64,000 nucleotides of DNA. It comes from Haliotis asinina (taxonomy: Eukaryota > Mollusca > Gastropoda > Lepetellida > Haliotidae). The notes beneath the pieces were generated by a model. It saw only the letters and a program-made list of their open reading frames with translations. It made no database searches and was not told the DNA's origin. A program made the translations under genes and the position numbers. The stretch covers positions 13,952,501 to 14,016,500 of the forward strand of contig NC_090291.1 of NCBI RefSeq assembly GCF_037392515.1, in the 5' to 3' direction. How positions within the stretch are numbered: position 1 is the stretch's first letter; each line of letters starts with the position of its first letter. Positions 24,955 through 38,600 of the stretch are shown piece after piece.

Positions 24955-25800
24955 AAATATCATTAACAGTTTAAGAAAATAGAAATGGAAATGATGGAGA
25001 ATTCAATACAGATGCTTGACGGTGACTTCATCACAAGGGATACAAAACGGAAGACCTGATAGCCGATATTTGTGAGTATAATGCCTATGGCCAATGCGAC
25101 ATCATCGCAAAATGACCTCCTCAAATATGGCTTCAGAACCCAAGTAGGTGTAACCAATATAGGGTTTTATTGCATGTAGTTTGTTGATATAAACTTGAGT
25201 GTCCCACTTCTTCTGCATCAGATAACGGATGCAAGTTCTAATGCTAGCTTTGTAATCAGAGGATGGAATAAGAAGTGGTGCCACAGATTTGTTGAGTACT
25301 GCCTAGTCAGCAAGATCAACCATTGTGTTCCCACAGATACCAACATGGCTGAATAACCAACTAAACGTGATGTCACATTGACCAGTAGCGAGATCATTAT
25401 ACAATACAATTTCTAATAAAAGTGGATTTTTACAAAAGCATATTTTCAGAGCCTGAAAGCATGAAAAAGAATCGGAAAGATTATGAATTGTTTATATTTA
25501 CGATGTTTATTAAAATATTAAGAGATGCTAATATGGCGTTACCTTCTGCTTTGAATATGGAGATGTTATTGAGCTAGTTAGCAGAACCAAGGTGTCGTCT
25601 GCTAATTATAATCTTAATTCCATATTTCTCTATCGGAATCAATAGGAAAAGAAGATTGTTGATTTCATATCCGACATATAGGTAGATTACAGTGAATGTT
25701 TTTTTCCTTAAATAAACTGCGTGCAAGAGATTAGAGAAAGCTACCCTCCCAAAACATTCATGGTAATTTAAGCTTACTGAATATTTTAAAATGTAGCATT
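24955..25800 (-). mobile_element. LINE 3' end with RNase H-like domain
   Basis: Pieces: DSLSCLQALK-like and NPLLLEIVLYNDLATGQCD, then SWLFSHVGICGNTMVDLAD (RNase H end), then PSSDYKASIRTCIRYLMQKK with WDTQV, INKLHAIKPYIG and EEVILR. This is the tail typical of RNase H-bearing LINEs of the I/Jockey group. Frame changes break it. It may be the 3' part of the family seen at 44960-48130. Confidence 0.75.
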
Positions 25801-25852
25801 TTGGTAATTTTAAGTTATAGCTGAATTTCTCTACAATACTATCTACAAGAAT

Positions 25853-26153
25853 GGTCCAAATCTAGCTAGGACCCATGCAGCTAGCAACAGTAGTGTAAGT
25901 GATGACCTGACTTCAGTTGGTGACCTGTAGCCCATTTTCTATATTGCATTGTCTGTTCTATTTGTCAAAATTTAAATGTTACTTGACAGTGTTAATTCTC
26001 TAACTATGCTAATCTAGTTATTTTACTTTTCTTCGACGACAGCTTGGTTTTGTAATTCAATTGCATTTATTGTTCATTTGTAACGTTTTAAATCACAGTA
26101 TGGCTGAAATATTGCCGATGTGAGTATAAATTTTAACTGACTCACTCACTCTA
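25853..26153 (+). repeat. Family B copy
   Basis: Opposite orientation. Ends GAAATATTGCCGATGTGAGT then CACTCACT. Confidence 0.78.
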
Positions 26154-26329
26154 AACAAAGGCACAGCATCTCGACCAGGTATTATGCCCTGTTTGAATCA
26201 TTGAAACATTGTCCATAACTAGGGAAGGTTCACGCAAATCATCCCAACTACCAATCAGTTACTTTAACAAGTTCATTCCACAGCATTCATACAATTGCTG
26301 AACTCTTCAGCACTGTTTCTATTCATTTA

Positions 26330-26560
26330 CATTGACATCTCTGGAGGAACTTAGATTGTATGATACGATGTTGATTTTAAATTTTTGATATCAGTTTAAT
26401 AACTGTTTACTGTGACAACAGACTGACGTTTCTGTGATCTTCATCATAAATTTTATTATCTATTCGTTCCATAGGAAATATTTGATTCTATATCCTCGAT
26501 TGGCTGCAATACGACTGATGCAGCTAAAAGCTATATCTACTCACTCACTCACTCACAGAT
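26330..26560 (+). repeat. Family B-like repeat forming copy A 3' UTR
   Basis: A diverged copy ending in (TCAC)n at about 26541-26554, directly beyond the last exon. The related sequence at 54650-54862 lies at the same place beyond copy B, so the insertion predates the duplication. Confidence 0.5.
26452..26457 (-). terminator. Poly(A) signal AATAAA, copy A
   Basis: AATAAA on the minus strand about 110 bases after the copy A stop, inside a diverged family B repeat that would form the 3' UTR. Copy B has AATAAA at the equivalent place. Confidence 0.45.
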
Positions 26561-26566
26561 ACCCTG

Positions 26567-26692
26567 TTATCGATTAAAAACATGCAGCAGGTTTTCTTTC
26601 AACTTGTAAGACACATTTGCTTCCTCTGTAAAACCATACCGCTGCCTACATCTTTGCCACTCTGGACTTGGTGTCATGGCTTTCTTCACACG
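26567..26692 (-). CDS. SLC6 copy A exon m: C-terminal tail and stop
   Basis: Encodes [20 protein letters not shown] through LLHVFNR and a TAA stop at 26567-26569. [15 protein letters not shown] resembles the tail of glycine transporters. Acceptor CGTTACAG. Copy B has an exon of exactly the same length. Confidence 0.88.
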   Translation of the reverse strand, partial: RVKKAMTPSPEWQRCRQRYGFTEEANVSYKLKENLLHVFNR

Positions 26693-29600
26693 CTGTAACG
26701 ATTAACGCATTCTACACTAAGTCTTATACACACCATTATATGTAATTATAGCTCGAATATACCTGAAGGTTCCATCTGTTTTGAAAACTTTTTGATAAGT
26801 CCATCTCATTATATTTACTTACCGTTAAAGAGGGGAGACTTGAAAATGGATGCGAGGGACTTTTTGTCTAGGATATCAGCTTTTACAAATTATTTCTTTA
26901 TGTCTAACACGAACCTCAGCAAAGGAGCCTCTCTGCATCAGGATATATATCACTATAGTAACCGGAATAGGAACAACCGGCAGTACAGCAATGCACCAAC
27001 CAATGGTGACGGCGATTGGTGGGTACTCATAGCCAGCATATGTTGGTGGTTTGTAGGATGCGATGGTTAGTATCATTGATGCCTGTGTAAAACAAAGCGC
27101 ATAAATATATAATTCTGCATAGAAGCACTGAACCAGAATTGGTACATTATTAAGGAACAAAGCACCCATACAAAGTATCAATTAAAATAAAAACAAATCA
27201 TGTGTCAAAAGCTGAGTAGTCATACATGGTTCTTGTGGGAACAGATATTCTTGTTTTTCGTGTTTTGAAGGATGCATGATAATTCTTGATGCTGATGAGG
27301 TTTCTTAGGTGAGTGAGTGAGTGAGTTAGTTTAGTTTTACGTCGCACTTAGCAATATTCCAGCTTTATGGCGACGGTCTCTAAATAATCGAGTCTGGACC
27401 AGACAATCCAGTGATTAACAACATGAGCATCGATCTGCGCAATTGGGAACCGATGACATGTGTCAACCAAGCCAGCTAGTCTGACCACCCGATCCCGTTA
27501 GTCGCCTCTCACGACAAGCACAGTCACCTTTTATGGCAAGCATGGGTTGCTGAAGGCCTATTCTACCCCGGGACCTTCACGGGTCTGGTTTCTTAGGGGT
27601 TGTTATAATGACCAATAACGAACTGTGTTTGTCCAAACAATATTTGTAATTGTATTGTTGTGTCTGTTCGTGTTCGTTAAACTAGAGGTGCAACAATGAA
27701 GTTGATACTCTTTGTGATCAATCTGAATCCCTGCACTATTCTTCCACTGGGGAAAGGTATTACACACCAGCAACAAGACAGGAACAACGATGAAGCACAT
27801 CAGCTTGAAGACAACTGGAAGCCGTTTTCCTATCATAGCCTCAACGTCAACCGAGAAACGTTTCACACCTTGTGTGAGAAAAAGAAATAAACATCTTAGG
27901 CGCATATCTTACAGTTGCACACACAACTACAATTTTGTTCCCAAAATTTCGGATTCTAAGCAAATGTAGAAGCTGAAGTAGTCCATGTTAATTAAAATTA
28001 CATAAACGAATAGAATAAAGTAAATATCAACTCTTACAGAACATGTGTCTGCAGGCGTCTATGTCAACGAAACGTAACGCCGTGCGTTCGTGGTGACTAT
28101 TTTGGGAGGATGAAGAAAATCCGGTGAGAATTGACATGTCTCAGGAAGCTCTTTGCAGATAGAGATAACAGGGAATTTCAACAACCGAATGGTCCTGGTT
28201 AGGCATTGACCTCCACTATTATCCAATTTGGAACAAACCAAATCTGTATAAGATCGATTGAAATATTGTTTGCAACATCTTCAAATTGTCTAACAATGGA
28301 GCACGGGCTTATCTTTTACAGTCCTTTTGAGTGAGAAACGGACCGATGAATTGCAAATTTTATCATTGTACAAAACTGTCACATGAGTACACATAGTACA
28401 CGTTTATCATTTACTAATACCCAACAGTTTACGAATATTTGAACATTTTCCGGACTCCAACAAAAAGGTTGTTTAAGAAACTATCGTCGTCCCCTGCACG
28501 ACGACAGATTGGCCGTTCCGTTTCTGCGGTTTCACCCCACCGAGACAGATAACAGCTTTTGCGTTTTCAATGATGATAGTTTCTTAAACAGCTCTTTTGG
28601 TGACGTCCGGATAATATTGAAATAAAAGAAAGCTGTTGGGTATTAGTAAATGAAAAACATGTGTACTATTTATATTTATGTGGCAAGTCTCTAAAATATT
28701 AAAACATGCAATTAATCGGTCCGTTTCTGACTCAAACGGCTGTATGAGACTGCACGTCATTAGCAATGCCCAAGGTTGTGTGATTGAACATCCAAGAAAC
28801 TATCTTCATGAGAACCTTTAAACATAATATTGTCTTTTTCTAGGACATAACTCCACAAACGCCTGTGAAATAGCCTATGTAAATACCACGAAAAAAAGGG
28901 AACTCACTATAGAAAAGAAACGTTCTGAATAGGCTTGACAAGTAGCACACGATGGCTTCTGCTTGTGAAAATATAGATACAAAAGGAATGTGTTCCACGA
29001 ACCATACAGCCATCCAACAACCAGACATTCCAAAACGGCCACCACTAAGCACGCCACTGCACCCACATACCAGTCTACTAACTGGAACATGTACACCCCG
29101 GCCTGAAATGTAAAAGAGTTGGCGATCCAGATAGATACGATTTCAACAGTGAATATCTATGCGAAATAATCCACACTACAGACTAACGTGCCCGTGCAGG
29201 TAGCAAATAGCACTATACGTTTCATTATATATATATATATATATAATGTGTATGTATACATGTATGTATGTGTGTATATATACACACACATACATACGTA
29301 CGTACGTACGTACCTACATACTTAATTGCCTTTCGTTGTATATATATATATCTCAATTATTATTGACCGGCTAATGGTCAGGGTAAGAAGGTATCTTCAG
29401 CAGCCCATGCTTGTCTTAAGGGGCGGCAAACTGATTGGGTCATAACGCTCGCTGATTTGGTTGACACATGTCAACGGGTCCCAATGGCGCAGATCGAATA
29501 TCATGATGTTGACCAGTGGATTGTCTGGTCCAGACTCAATTATCTACACTCCGCCGTCATATAGCTTGGGTATTGCTGAGTGTGGCGTAAAACTAAACTC

Positions 29601-32600
29601 ACTAACTTTCGAGGAATCATTAAATGTGATGCTCACATTACTGGTGAAAATGAGACCAGATAGGAAAACTGCACCCATAAACACGGCAGCTATGACAGTT
29701 GGAAGATGTTTCTTGTGAAATCGTTTTGGTAGAATATCTTCCACACACCCCGTTGCTGCCTCGATGGCACCAAACTGTAAAATAAATGTATATACCTAGG
29801 TTGCTTGTAGAGGAGCTAATACACAAATAATATTTAGACTGCCTAAAAATTGCCTTCGGTCTCGATGTCTCAGTCGACTGAGGGCCGTACAAAGTAGGAA
29901 TATATGTACTGATTATGGAAGTAAGATGGAGTGTTGAGCAAAATGTTTCTCTCGCAAGACATCCCTCACGTATTCTTTTTATGTCAAATTCCTTTGAAAT
30001 CGCTGTAAGCCCCTGTGGACCCTAGTGTTGTGATCGTCCTTCTGCTGCTGGTGATCTATGACTCTTTTGATATTATATTATTTCGTTCTCTACAATGATA
30101 TTTCTTCATAACACGCTAGTTTTACTTTACAATTTGCATTACTGTAATTTTACTTCCCATCGACGACAGGTTTTATTCTTCAAAATGTATTCATCTTTAA
30201 TCAATAAATTGTAATCGTCACGTTATGCATGAACTACTGCTACCTTGATGCTAGATATTAACTTACTCACTAAAAATCAGAAGTTCATGGACCAGGGAGA
30301 GGGTCTTTTAAGATCAAATGGGCAGAAGCAACTAGTGCTGGTCTGCGTGATTCAGTAACAGGTAAGTCTAATAATATACCATGGTGTCGAAGCCCATCAT
30401 CAGAACTACTAAGAAGAATAGCACCGACCACAACTGAGGAACAGGAAGAAGTGAAACTGCCTCGGGGTAGACAACAAATGCAATGCCTGGACCTGCAAAA
30501 TAGTGTCATGAGGCAAATGTTATCACATCGACAATGGTACAAACGAAGCCATATAGCTGCGGCAAAAGCATAACTAATATACAATGTCTCTCCCAAACAT
30601 CATCATTGATTGTCCCCTTAGTTTTTCCTCTCTTCTCAGAAGTGTTTGAAAGAATAAACGTCATCAAGAAAACATGCAAAGCAGAAATTAAAGTGGAACT
30701 ACATGCGGTATCGATCACGGAGAGAAATAAAAACATTATGTTCAATTTTGCCATTCGCCTGGAAAAGAGGTAACTAAGAGGAGACTCAGTGTCACCAATC
30801 GAAAGATCGTCAAGGGCCTCATTGAAGCTGGGAACTCGCAGTGTGCCGTTGCCAGACATTTCAGCGTGCATCTAAGCATCTTTGGGACTGTTTCTTGCAG
30901 ACCAATTCCACCAAATATCGTCAGGACAAGGGAGTGCTTCCATCATGCAACGCTACTTAACATGTAGCGCGCTTCACGCTTCGCTACCTTACTAAGTCTA
31001 ATGTCAATATCGTGCCATGGCCTTCCCGAACACCAGATCTAAACCGGCTGAACACGTGTATGTCACGTCATATCGTGCCTCAGACACTTGCCTCACACGT
31101 AACTTGCCATTGTTTGTGAGAGTGGGGAATAATTCAATAAGTGTGATTTAGCCGGCTTATCCATTCTGTGCTGTGCAACGGTCCGGAAAAATCTTTGCTG
31201 CCAGAGTTAGCCACACAAAGTACTGACGTTGCCTCCATTTTCACCTTCTTACATGAAAATATTCCTCTTAAATTAAGGCAATAAATACAAAGTCTAAATA
31301 GGTCTTACGCGTTTCTCTTTTGAAAGAGTGTACTTCATCTTATTGGCAACAAGACAAGAACTAATGCTTTAAGGGTTAAAAATGAAATCTCGTTGTTGTG
31401 ACTAGTAGCACGTCAGTGGCGTATTTGTCTCAAACGCCGCCATGGTTTGATGAGACATTGTCGCATAATAAGGTCTGCCAATACCAAGTAGAAAAACGAA
31501 AACGTTCTCGGACATTGGAGGCAAAATGCTTCCAGGCTTCTTGACGGGAGCAGTTTGTTCTCGTACAGACATTCATCAAAAGCGTTCATTACTGTTTTTG
31601 CCTCTTTCAACCATTAGACCATGTCAGATAAGTTTTAACAAGGATTCTAAGCATGATTGTGATGTAGAAATAGGGCCAACTCAAAATGTTTTTGTATAGC
31701 TTGAGGGACACCCACCTACGCAGTTGTTCTGGGTATCATATGGATAACGCATCACTCTCATAACGTGAATTCAGTTCTCGTATGATGGACCATAGACACG
31801 ATAATATTTTCTAAGTAAGTATTCGGGGTCATTACGTGTACGTATTGTTGATGGATTTTGGATACGCACCTGAAGTGATCACGTCAGCTACAGGCACCCC
31901 GACATTGTGAGCCAGGAAGCCGACCGTTGCGAACACAATAAAACCGGCATAAACACTTGTCAGCTCGCCTAATAAGACAACCACAATAGAATCCCTGCAA
32001 ACAAAATAATGTTCAAAGTAGTAGTACTTATTCTCAGCCAATCAACATCTCTTATAACAACCATAGACCGCTAAAGACATATTTAAACCCGGATCTCTAC
32101 AGGTCTATTTCTTGCACAAACTGACTTCGCTGTCTTAATGTAGATATAAAGTATATATACCATTTGTTTGCATTCATGTCAAAGGCCAAAACGTACGCGT
32201 GTACATAATACATCAGATATAGACAAGTAAAATACACACTGAGCTAAACATTGATAAATGGAGTAGCTCAGGAGAGTAACAATCCGCGCGCGCATTCATC
32301 CATTACCTGACAATATTGTGACGAGGGGCGTTGTGACTTGCAATGACAATCAGAGATCCCCATGCCGGTCCCGAAGAGTAGAATACGTGGAGAAGGGCTT
32401 CCAGCCACACCTAGGAATGAGATGAGCAGTGTTTTAGTGTGTTTTTGTCTGTTATGTCATTTCGTCAATCAAAAATGCCTTGAGCAAGCTTACCTGAGCA
32501 TTTTGAAGACGCATGAAATCTGGGGTTAAGTAAAATGAAATCCCATCTGCAGCACCTGGCATCATGGATGCCCTGACCAGGAGCGTCGTCAGCAAAACGT

Positions 32601-35600
32601 ATGGCATTGTCGCAGTCACGTACACAACCTGTGGAACAAAGGGATCCGCATTTCTTAGAATGAAAAAAAAAGAACACGTATCCGATTAATCTACAGTTTT
32701 TCACCACATGAGTACATTTCATGTTTAGTCAACTATTTGATTCTGTCCATCACCAGGGTTGAAGACTCGGTCTTGGATCGTTCAGGACCACTCCCATTGG
32801 CAGTCTCTACGTCGAGGCTGTTGAGCCATCTTTGAAAATCCACCGTACCAAATTGTCTCTTCAGTAGAATACAAAGCTATATTCTGATGAATCCAATCCT
32901 GCACACAACGGCGTGTTTAATCCTGCTTACTAGGATCTGTATGATAAAACGTCTTCAAGTGCTCCTCTTCTATGGATAAGAAGCCATATATTTCTGCTGA
33001 TGGTATTGATTTTGAAAACATATACAACAAATTACCATGTAAAACATGTTCTCGTCACCACATACCAAAAACATTCACAATAAATTGTAAGTCACTCACG
33101 TGTGTTATGGTAACTCAGAAACATAATTAAACCCTCATCTTACCACCATATTTCAAAGCGTTCATAACTGTACATGTGCCTGAAAGGCCCAGTCTGCCCC
33201 TAATTAGTCATGGGGATATTTACACATCATCGGTAACATTATGAGTAATTACATGTGTGCATAGGCTGCAGAAAACATGCAGCGACTGAGCTTGCGTGAG
33301 CTTTTGAGAGACAAGTCGACACAATCACTGACCTCCACAAGATCATAACAAAAACGGGATTAAATCTTTATTAAGGGGGTAATGCCGTGTCGTGAGGAAC
33401 TATTTGTAATTTCCTTCTGACGAACCCTCTCGGTGGGCCGTCCTTTAAGTGGTAAAAGTTCAGTTCACAGTCTGTGATGTCGACGCGGTACGTTTTCACG
33501 GACCGAATCGGACCGGAGGCATGTTTTCCGCCGTGTTCCTAGTCTTCACCCGGTCGGTGTAAGTACCTCACGTTTGCACGATCCGGTAATGTTTTCATCA
33601 GATCAGCGAGCTGCTGCCGTCGACGCTTCGGTGGTGACGAATTTCATTCAGATGGCTTCGAGGTGTCTCTTGTCCACGAGTCCGGTGGCCTCGATGTTCA
33701 TGACATCCACAACCCGTGGTAAGTTTATGAACCATTCCGTGTATGTTATGGGGATGGGTTTAATCCTGCGCGTACTAGATGCGAGAAAAGGCATCCGGCT
33801 AAGGTGTGATTGAATCTCTCGACCAAGCCGTGCCTTACCGTGACGTGGTGCTTGACCAGCACCTCCCACACGGCCTCCATGAACTCGCGTCCGCGATCAA
33901 TTTGCAGTTTGCTTAAACAGAATCTTACAGGTGGACTGTTTTCACAACTCGGTGTGCATGCATAAGTACGGTTCCATCAAGGGACTTTGATAAAATTTGC
34001 AAAATCCGTGTATTTTTTCAGCTTCATCCTCAACGATAAGTAGCACCACATACCTTTTCCTATCCATCAAGTTAAGTTTTTACACGGACTCTGATTCATT
34101 GTATCCTAATAATGATAGTCTCACACCCATTCTCGATCGACCATCAACTGTTCTGTTGCCAGCGGATAGCTGTTGTGAGCAGCGTGGAGTTCCACCAGGC
34201 ACTCCAAGTCGACTTTCATGATTTTTATCTCATTGTCAATCCATTGGAAACGTCCTTTCGGTAGATAGTCACTCATGGCCCAACCATAGAATTCGTTGCC
34301 GTTGATTTAGAGGATGTAGTTGATAGGTTGATTCGCATTATAGTCTTCCACGTGTGTTGTTGGAATTCGCGTAGCATGCGCAAACAAAATGATATCCAAG
34401 GATGAAAGTGAAGATGTGTCTTTCCAGGTGGGAGATAAAAGAGAAAGACCCAACCTCGCCTTGGGTAGGAAGGGAGAAGAATACCTGCGTGAAAATATTG
34501 CCACTGATAACACGTATAACGTGTCCGATTGAGATATCAATAAACTGTCTGCGAGGTACGAAGCCAAATTCAGTGCTGAAAAAACCACAGGGTTGACGAT
34601 CACGCAATTTCTCACCGTAATATCATCGACTCTGCATGCTAGGGGAGAGACGGGTCCATAGCTCCTACCTGACACCCCTATTACCCGACCCGGCTACCCA
34701 TTATAACACTAATTGCGAGTTATTCCGTTTGACCAGTAGCAGCTGAGATTAAGCACGCCGTCTGAATATACGTTGTATTTTAAATGATGCACAAAGCCAA
34801 AATGTGTTTCGAGCTCGGTGCAGCTAAGATACAAAGATGTGGAAACATCTGAATGACAAATATCTCGCCGTGAGAAACAACGACCTACGAACAACTACCG
34901 TTCCAACAGCCTAGAGACAAAATACAGTTGAAGGTATCCAAGGTATTAAATATATAGTGTATACCACAGAAACTTGAAGTAATAAAGTTATGTAAACACT
35001 TTTGTGATTATGATACCGTGTCATAATTTTTGAAAAGGTATACTGGATTAAACACAGAAAACAATGTTGACATCATATAGACAATGACATTTATCGAATG
35101 ACTGATCATCTCCTTGTTTCTATTAGTATTACTTCTACATTTAGATAGATCTATTGTCAGAAACTGATGCTGACATCGCTATTGTCAAAGTCAATCACAA
35201 ATTTTCCATTTTCAAATTTTCTAAGACAATGAACGTTTATGACTAGATTTAACAACAGTCACCTTTTGCAGTATTGTTATCCACCATAACCAGTTTTGCG
35301 GGGAATATTACTTAGACTCCGTTGGTGAGCGCGTCCGACAGTACTGTTCGTGCAAATAAGTCTTTTCCGGAACAGAACTTTAAAAGCGTTCTATGTGTCT
35401 TCACCAAACCTGACACGTAGATAGGTCTGGTAGTGGACCGGTGCCTTTTGGTAAGTTTGGATTTCTAATAAAAAACACTTTTTTCGCATTTCCAACTCAA
35501 CACGTTTTACTTCGACTGAAATCGGTGATACTCTTCCTTTCTGGAGCAGAAGGTTCAAACCTTTCAATATGTTTCTTCCACTGTGTGGGTATTCATGGAC

Positions 35601-38600
35601 CTATTGACATAAACCAGCACTACTGATGTACATCATAACGTAAGCATTCATGCAGTCTGTTGATGATACAATCCTCCTAGCATATGTCTAATTTACTTAT
35701 GTATGGTTTCATTGCATCAATGTGAAGAACAATGTTTCATTTGACACAGTCATGCCAGTTGACATATTCATGATGAAGTAATTAACCATTGGACACTGAT
35801 GAATGTTTCAAGGCTGTTTGTGACATTCAACTTGTCACGTAAGTCACGCTGACTGGATGTCAGGTCAGTCGTGTAGCACATTTTCCGGTAACCAATCACA
35901 TCAAGCAATACATCAAAAGTCACCTGGTCATTTATAAAATTATTTCGCTGACCCCATTACAACGGCAACGAATCACACTCAAAATACCACAGGAGGCAAC
36001 ACTATCCGTGCAACATAGTCAAGTTTCGTTTTCAAACCAGTATAACTAGTATAATTCTGTTGAACCTGATAACTTGATGATAATGAATACGGTATATGAA
36101 CATCAGGAACTTCTTCTCTTCAGACTCTATTTGCTGCGGATGTCTGCGTTCCTAAGTCCGCTACATGTAAACAGTTAATTACTTACAACCTATGTTACTC
36201 GTAACATGCATAGTTGTCGACAGACTGAGTTTATATCTTATGGGTTTTCAGTGCAGTTTGTCAAACAAAAGACAACAGTGGTTAAACAATCTCTTGTAAA
36301 TATTAAAAAAGTTAAGGCAAAAGCCAAACATTTAATTAATTCTTCATCTTCACAGACTCATCACGTGATGAGTGTGGGGTACTCATCAACTGATTACCCA
36401 CCCGCCCCGACCCTACTGCTTCCCATTCCAGCTTTATTTTTGTGAAGATTTCAATGTGGAGCAGTTTGTTAGTCATGCCTTGAACATCCTCAGTTGTGAG
36501 TTCTTTACGGCGAATCACTGTCAATTCAAACATAAATGCCTGACTAACGATGTAAAAAAATGACATCGACACCTTCAGAGGAGACACCCCAAGTGATTGA
36601 TACCGTGACGAAACTAAGAATCTGATAAAGCCGGCTGCCGATAAAAGGGAGGGTTAGCTCGGCATACTTAACCGATAAATACCCCAGTGCCGCAGCAGTT
36701 ACTGTCATGGGAATCAAGGCGGATGTATGTTTCTGTCCACAATAGAAAATGACGAGTCAGTCTCTATGCTGAGATCATTTCTACCACCGTCGGAAAAAAC
36801 CAAAAGCATTTGTCAACGACGCGTATCAGTCCGCCGTGGGCACGGGTCCAGTCACCGGCTACGTGAATTTGAGTAAACTGATCACGAAAAAATCCACTCC
36901 CCAACTTGATTTCAACTCATATGACATGGGCATGCTCGTCCTAGGTTTGGGACGAGTTATTGCTACCAAAGATGTGCTCATCAATCAAGCAGTGATTCCG
37001 GAAAACATATTAAGGTAATCATACATCACATAGTAATGCCTTGATGATCAGCGTGGATTTTGTCAGTGCCCTCGCCTGTTCCAGCTGCAACTGCCTTTCT
37101 TATCTATGGACGTCGAGCCCGACTGACATCGAAGCACAACGGAAAAGTCACGATTTGGCCATGCAACCGCAGGTCGAGTACACGAGAAAACGAGTGCAGG
37201 GAATTGATGTCATCAACGCTCAAATGGCGCGTGAAAGCCATGCCGTTTGAACGTTAGAGCACGTCAAAGCCGCCATGCAACCGCAGGTCGAGTACACGAG
37301 AAAACGAGTGCAGGGAATTGAGGTCATCAACGCTCAAATGGCGCGTGAAAGCCATGCCGTTTGAACGTTAGAGCACGTCAAAGCCGCCATGCAACCGCAG
37401 GTCGAGTACACGAGAAAACGAGTGCAGGGAATTGATGTCATCAACGCTCAAATGGCGCGTGAAAGCCATGCCGTTTGAACGTTAGAGCACGTCAAAGCCG
37501 CCATGCAACCGCAGGTCGAGTACACGAGAAAACGAGTGCAGGGAATTGATGTCATCAACGCTCAACTGGCGCGTGAAAGCCATGCCGTTTGAACGTTAGA
37601 GCACGTCAAAGCCGCCATGCAAGAATACTTCTTACTCACTGTTGACTGTTTTGTTCATCACTTACATTTATTTATGGCGAATTTAAACTTGTTTCAGTCA
37701 TGATATTGCGGGACTATTGTCGATTTTAATTAATATTTTTAACTCACTTCACTGATAAACGCAATGTCACAAGACAAACGTACCTTTCCAAGAGATTTGA
37801 CTCCTTTCATCAAACACAGGAACATGCTCACACAGGTAAGAAACCAGCAAATGACGAGATGCGGCTGCAGAGATCCCATATTATTCAAGCTCGAGGAAAT
37901 GACAAGGACTTTGTATCTTAAACATAAGACATACAATAAAGAATAACCTAAGACCATAAACAGATAGCATTATATAAAATTCAGAACCAATGTAGAGAAC
38001 TTACTGCCAAAACTCCTCTGTTGATGTGTGCCCAAATGCATTTGTAAATATTCCAGAGATATTTGAATCTGCAGTAACTATTGTGTCCCGACTTAGCATA
38101 GGATTCATCGTAGAACTGTTGGTGCCGCCACTTGACCCTGCAGCGGCAACACACTGTTGTGTGTTCCATGCATTGCCACAACTTGTCCAGGGCAGGACGG
38201 TCGAGAAGGAGCTGTACAGATAGTAGAGGGCCCAAGTAAACACCATGCTGTAGTAAGGGACACTCACACAGTTTGCTATCAGTATACCGTAACCGATACC
38301 TTCAAAATAAAACAAGTAATCTGAGTTTCTCATTTAAGAACAACAATAAATGAAAGATCCACATCTGGCTGGACCAAATTGTTTTCCGAAGTTGTTGCTC
38401 TGAGAAAGATTTTATCCAGATATCTGCCTTTGCAATTTCAGTTTGGACTTGTCCATTGTGCAGTATCTACTGACGTGAGGAAAGATTTTACAACAATCGG
38501 GTATTGTCATTAGTGCAAATATATATGTTTATGTTTACCTTTCAATGATGGGCACATTGCCCAAACCCGTATGGGACCTTTGCGGGAGAACTGACCAATA

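Noticed and set aside
27696-27890. Plus-strand open frames over SLC6 exons (also 26792-27070, 33997-34221, 47390-47779)
   Set aside because: They lie antisense to recognised exons or LINE/fossil coding sequence and have no independent support.
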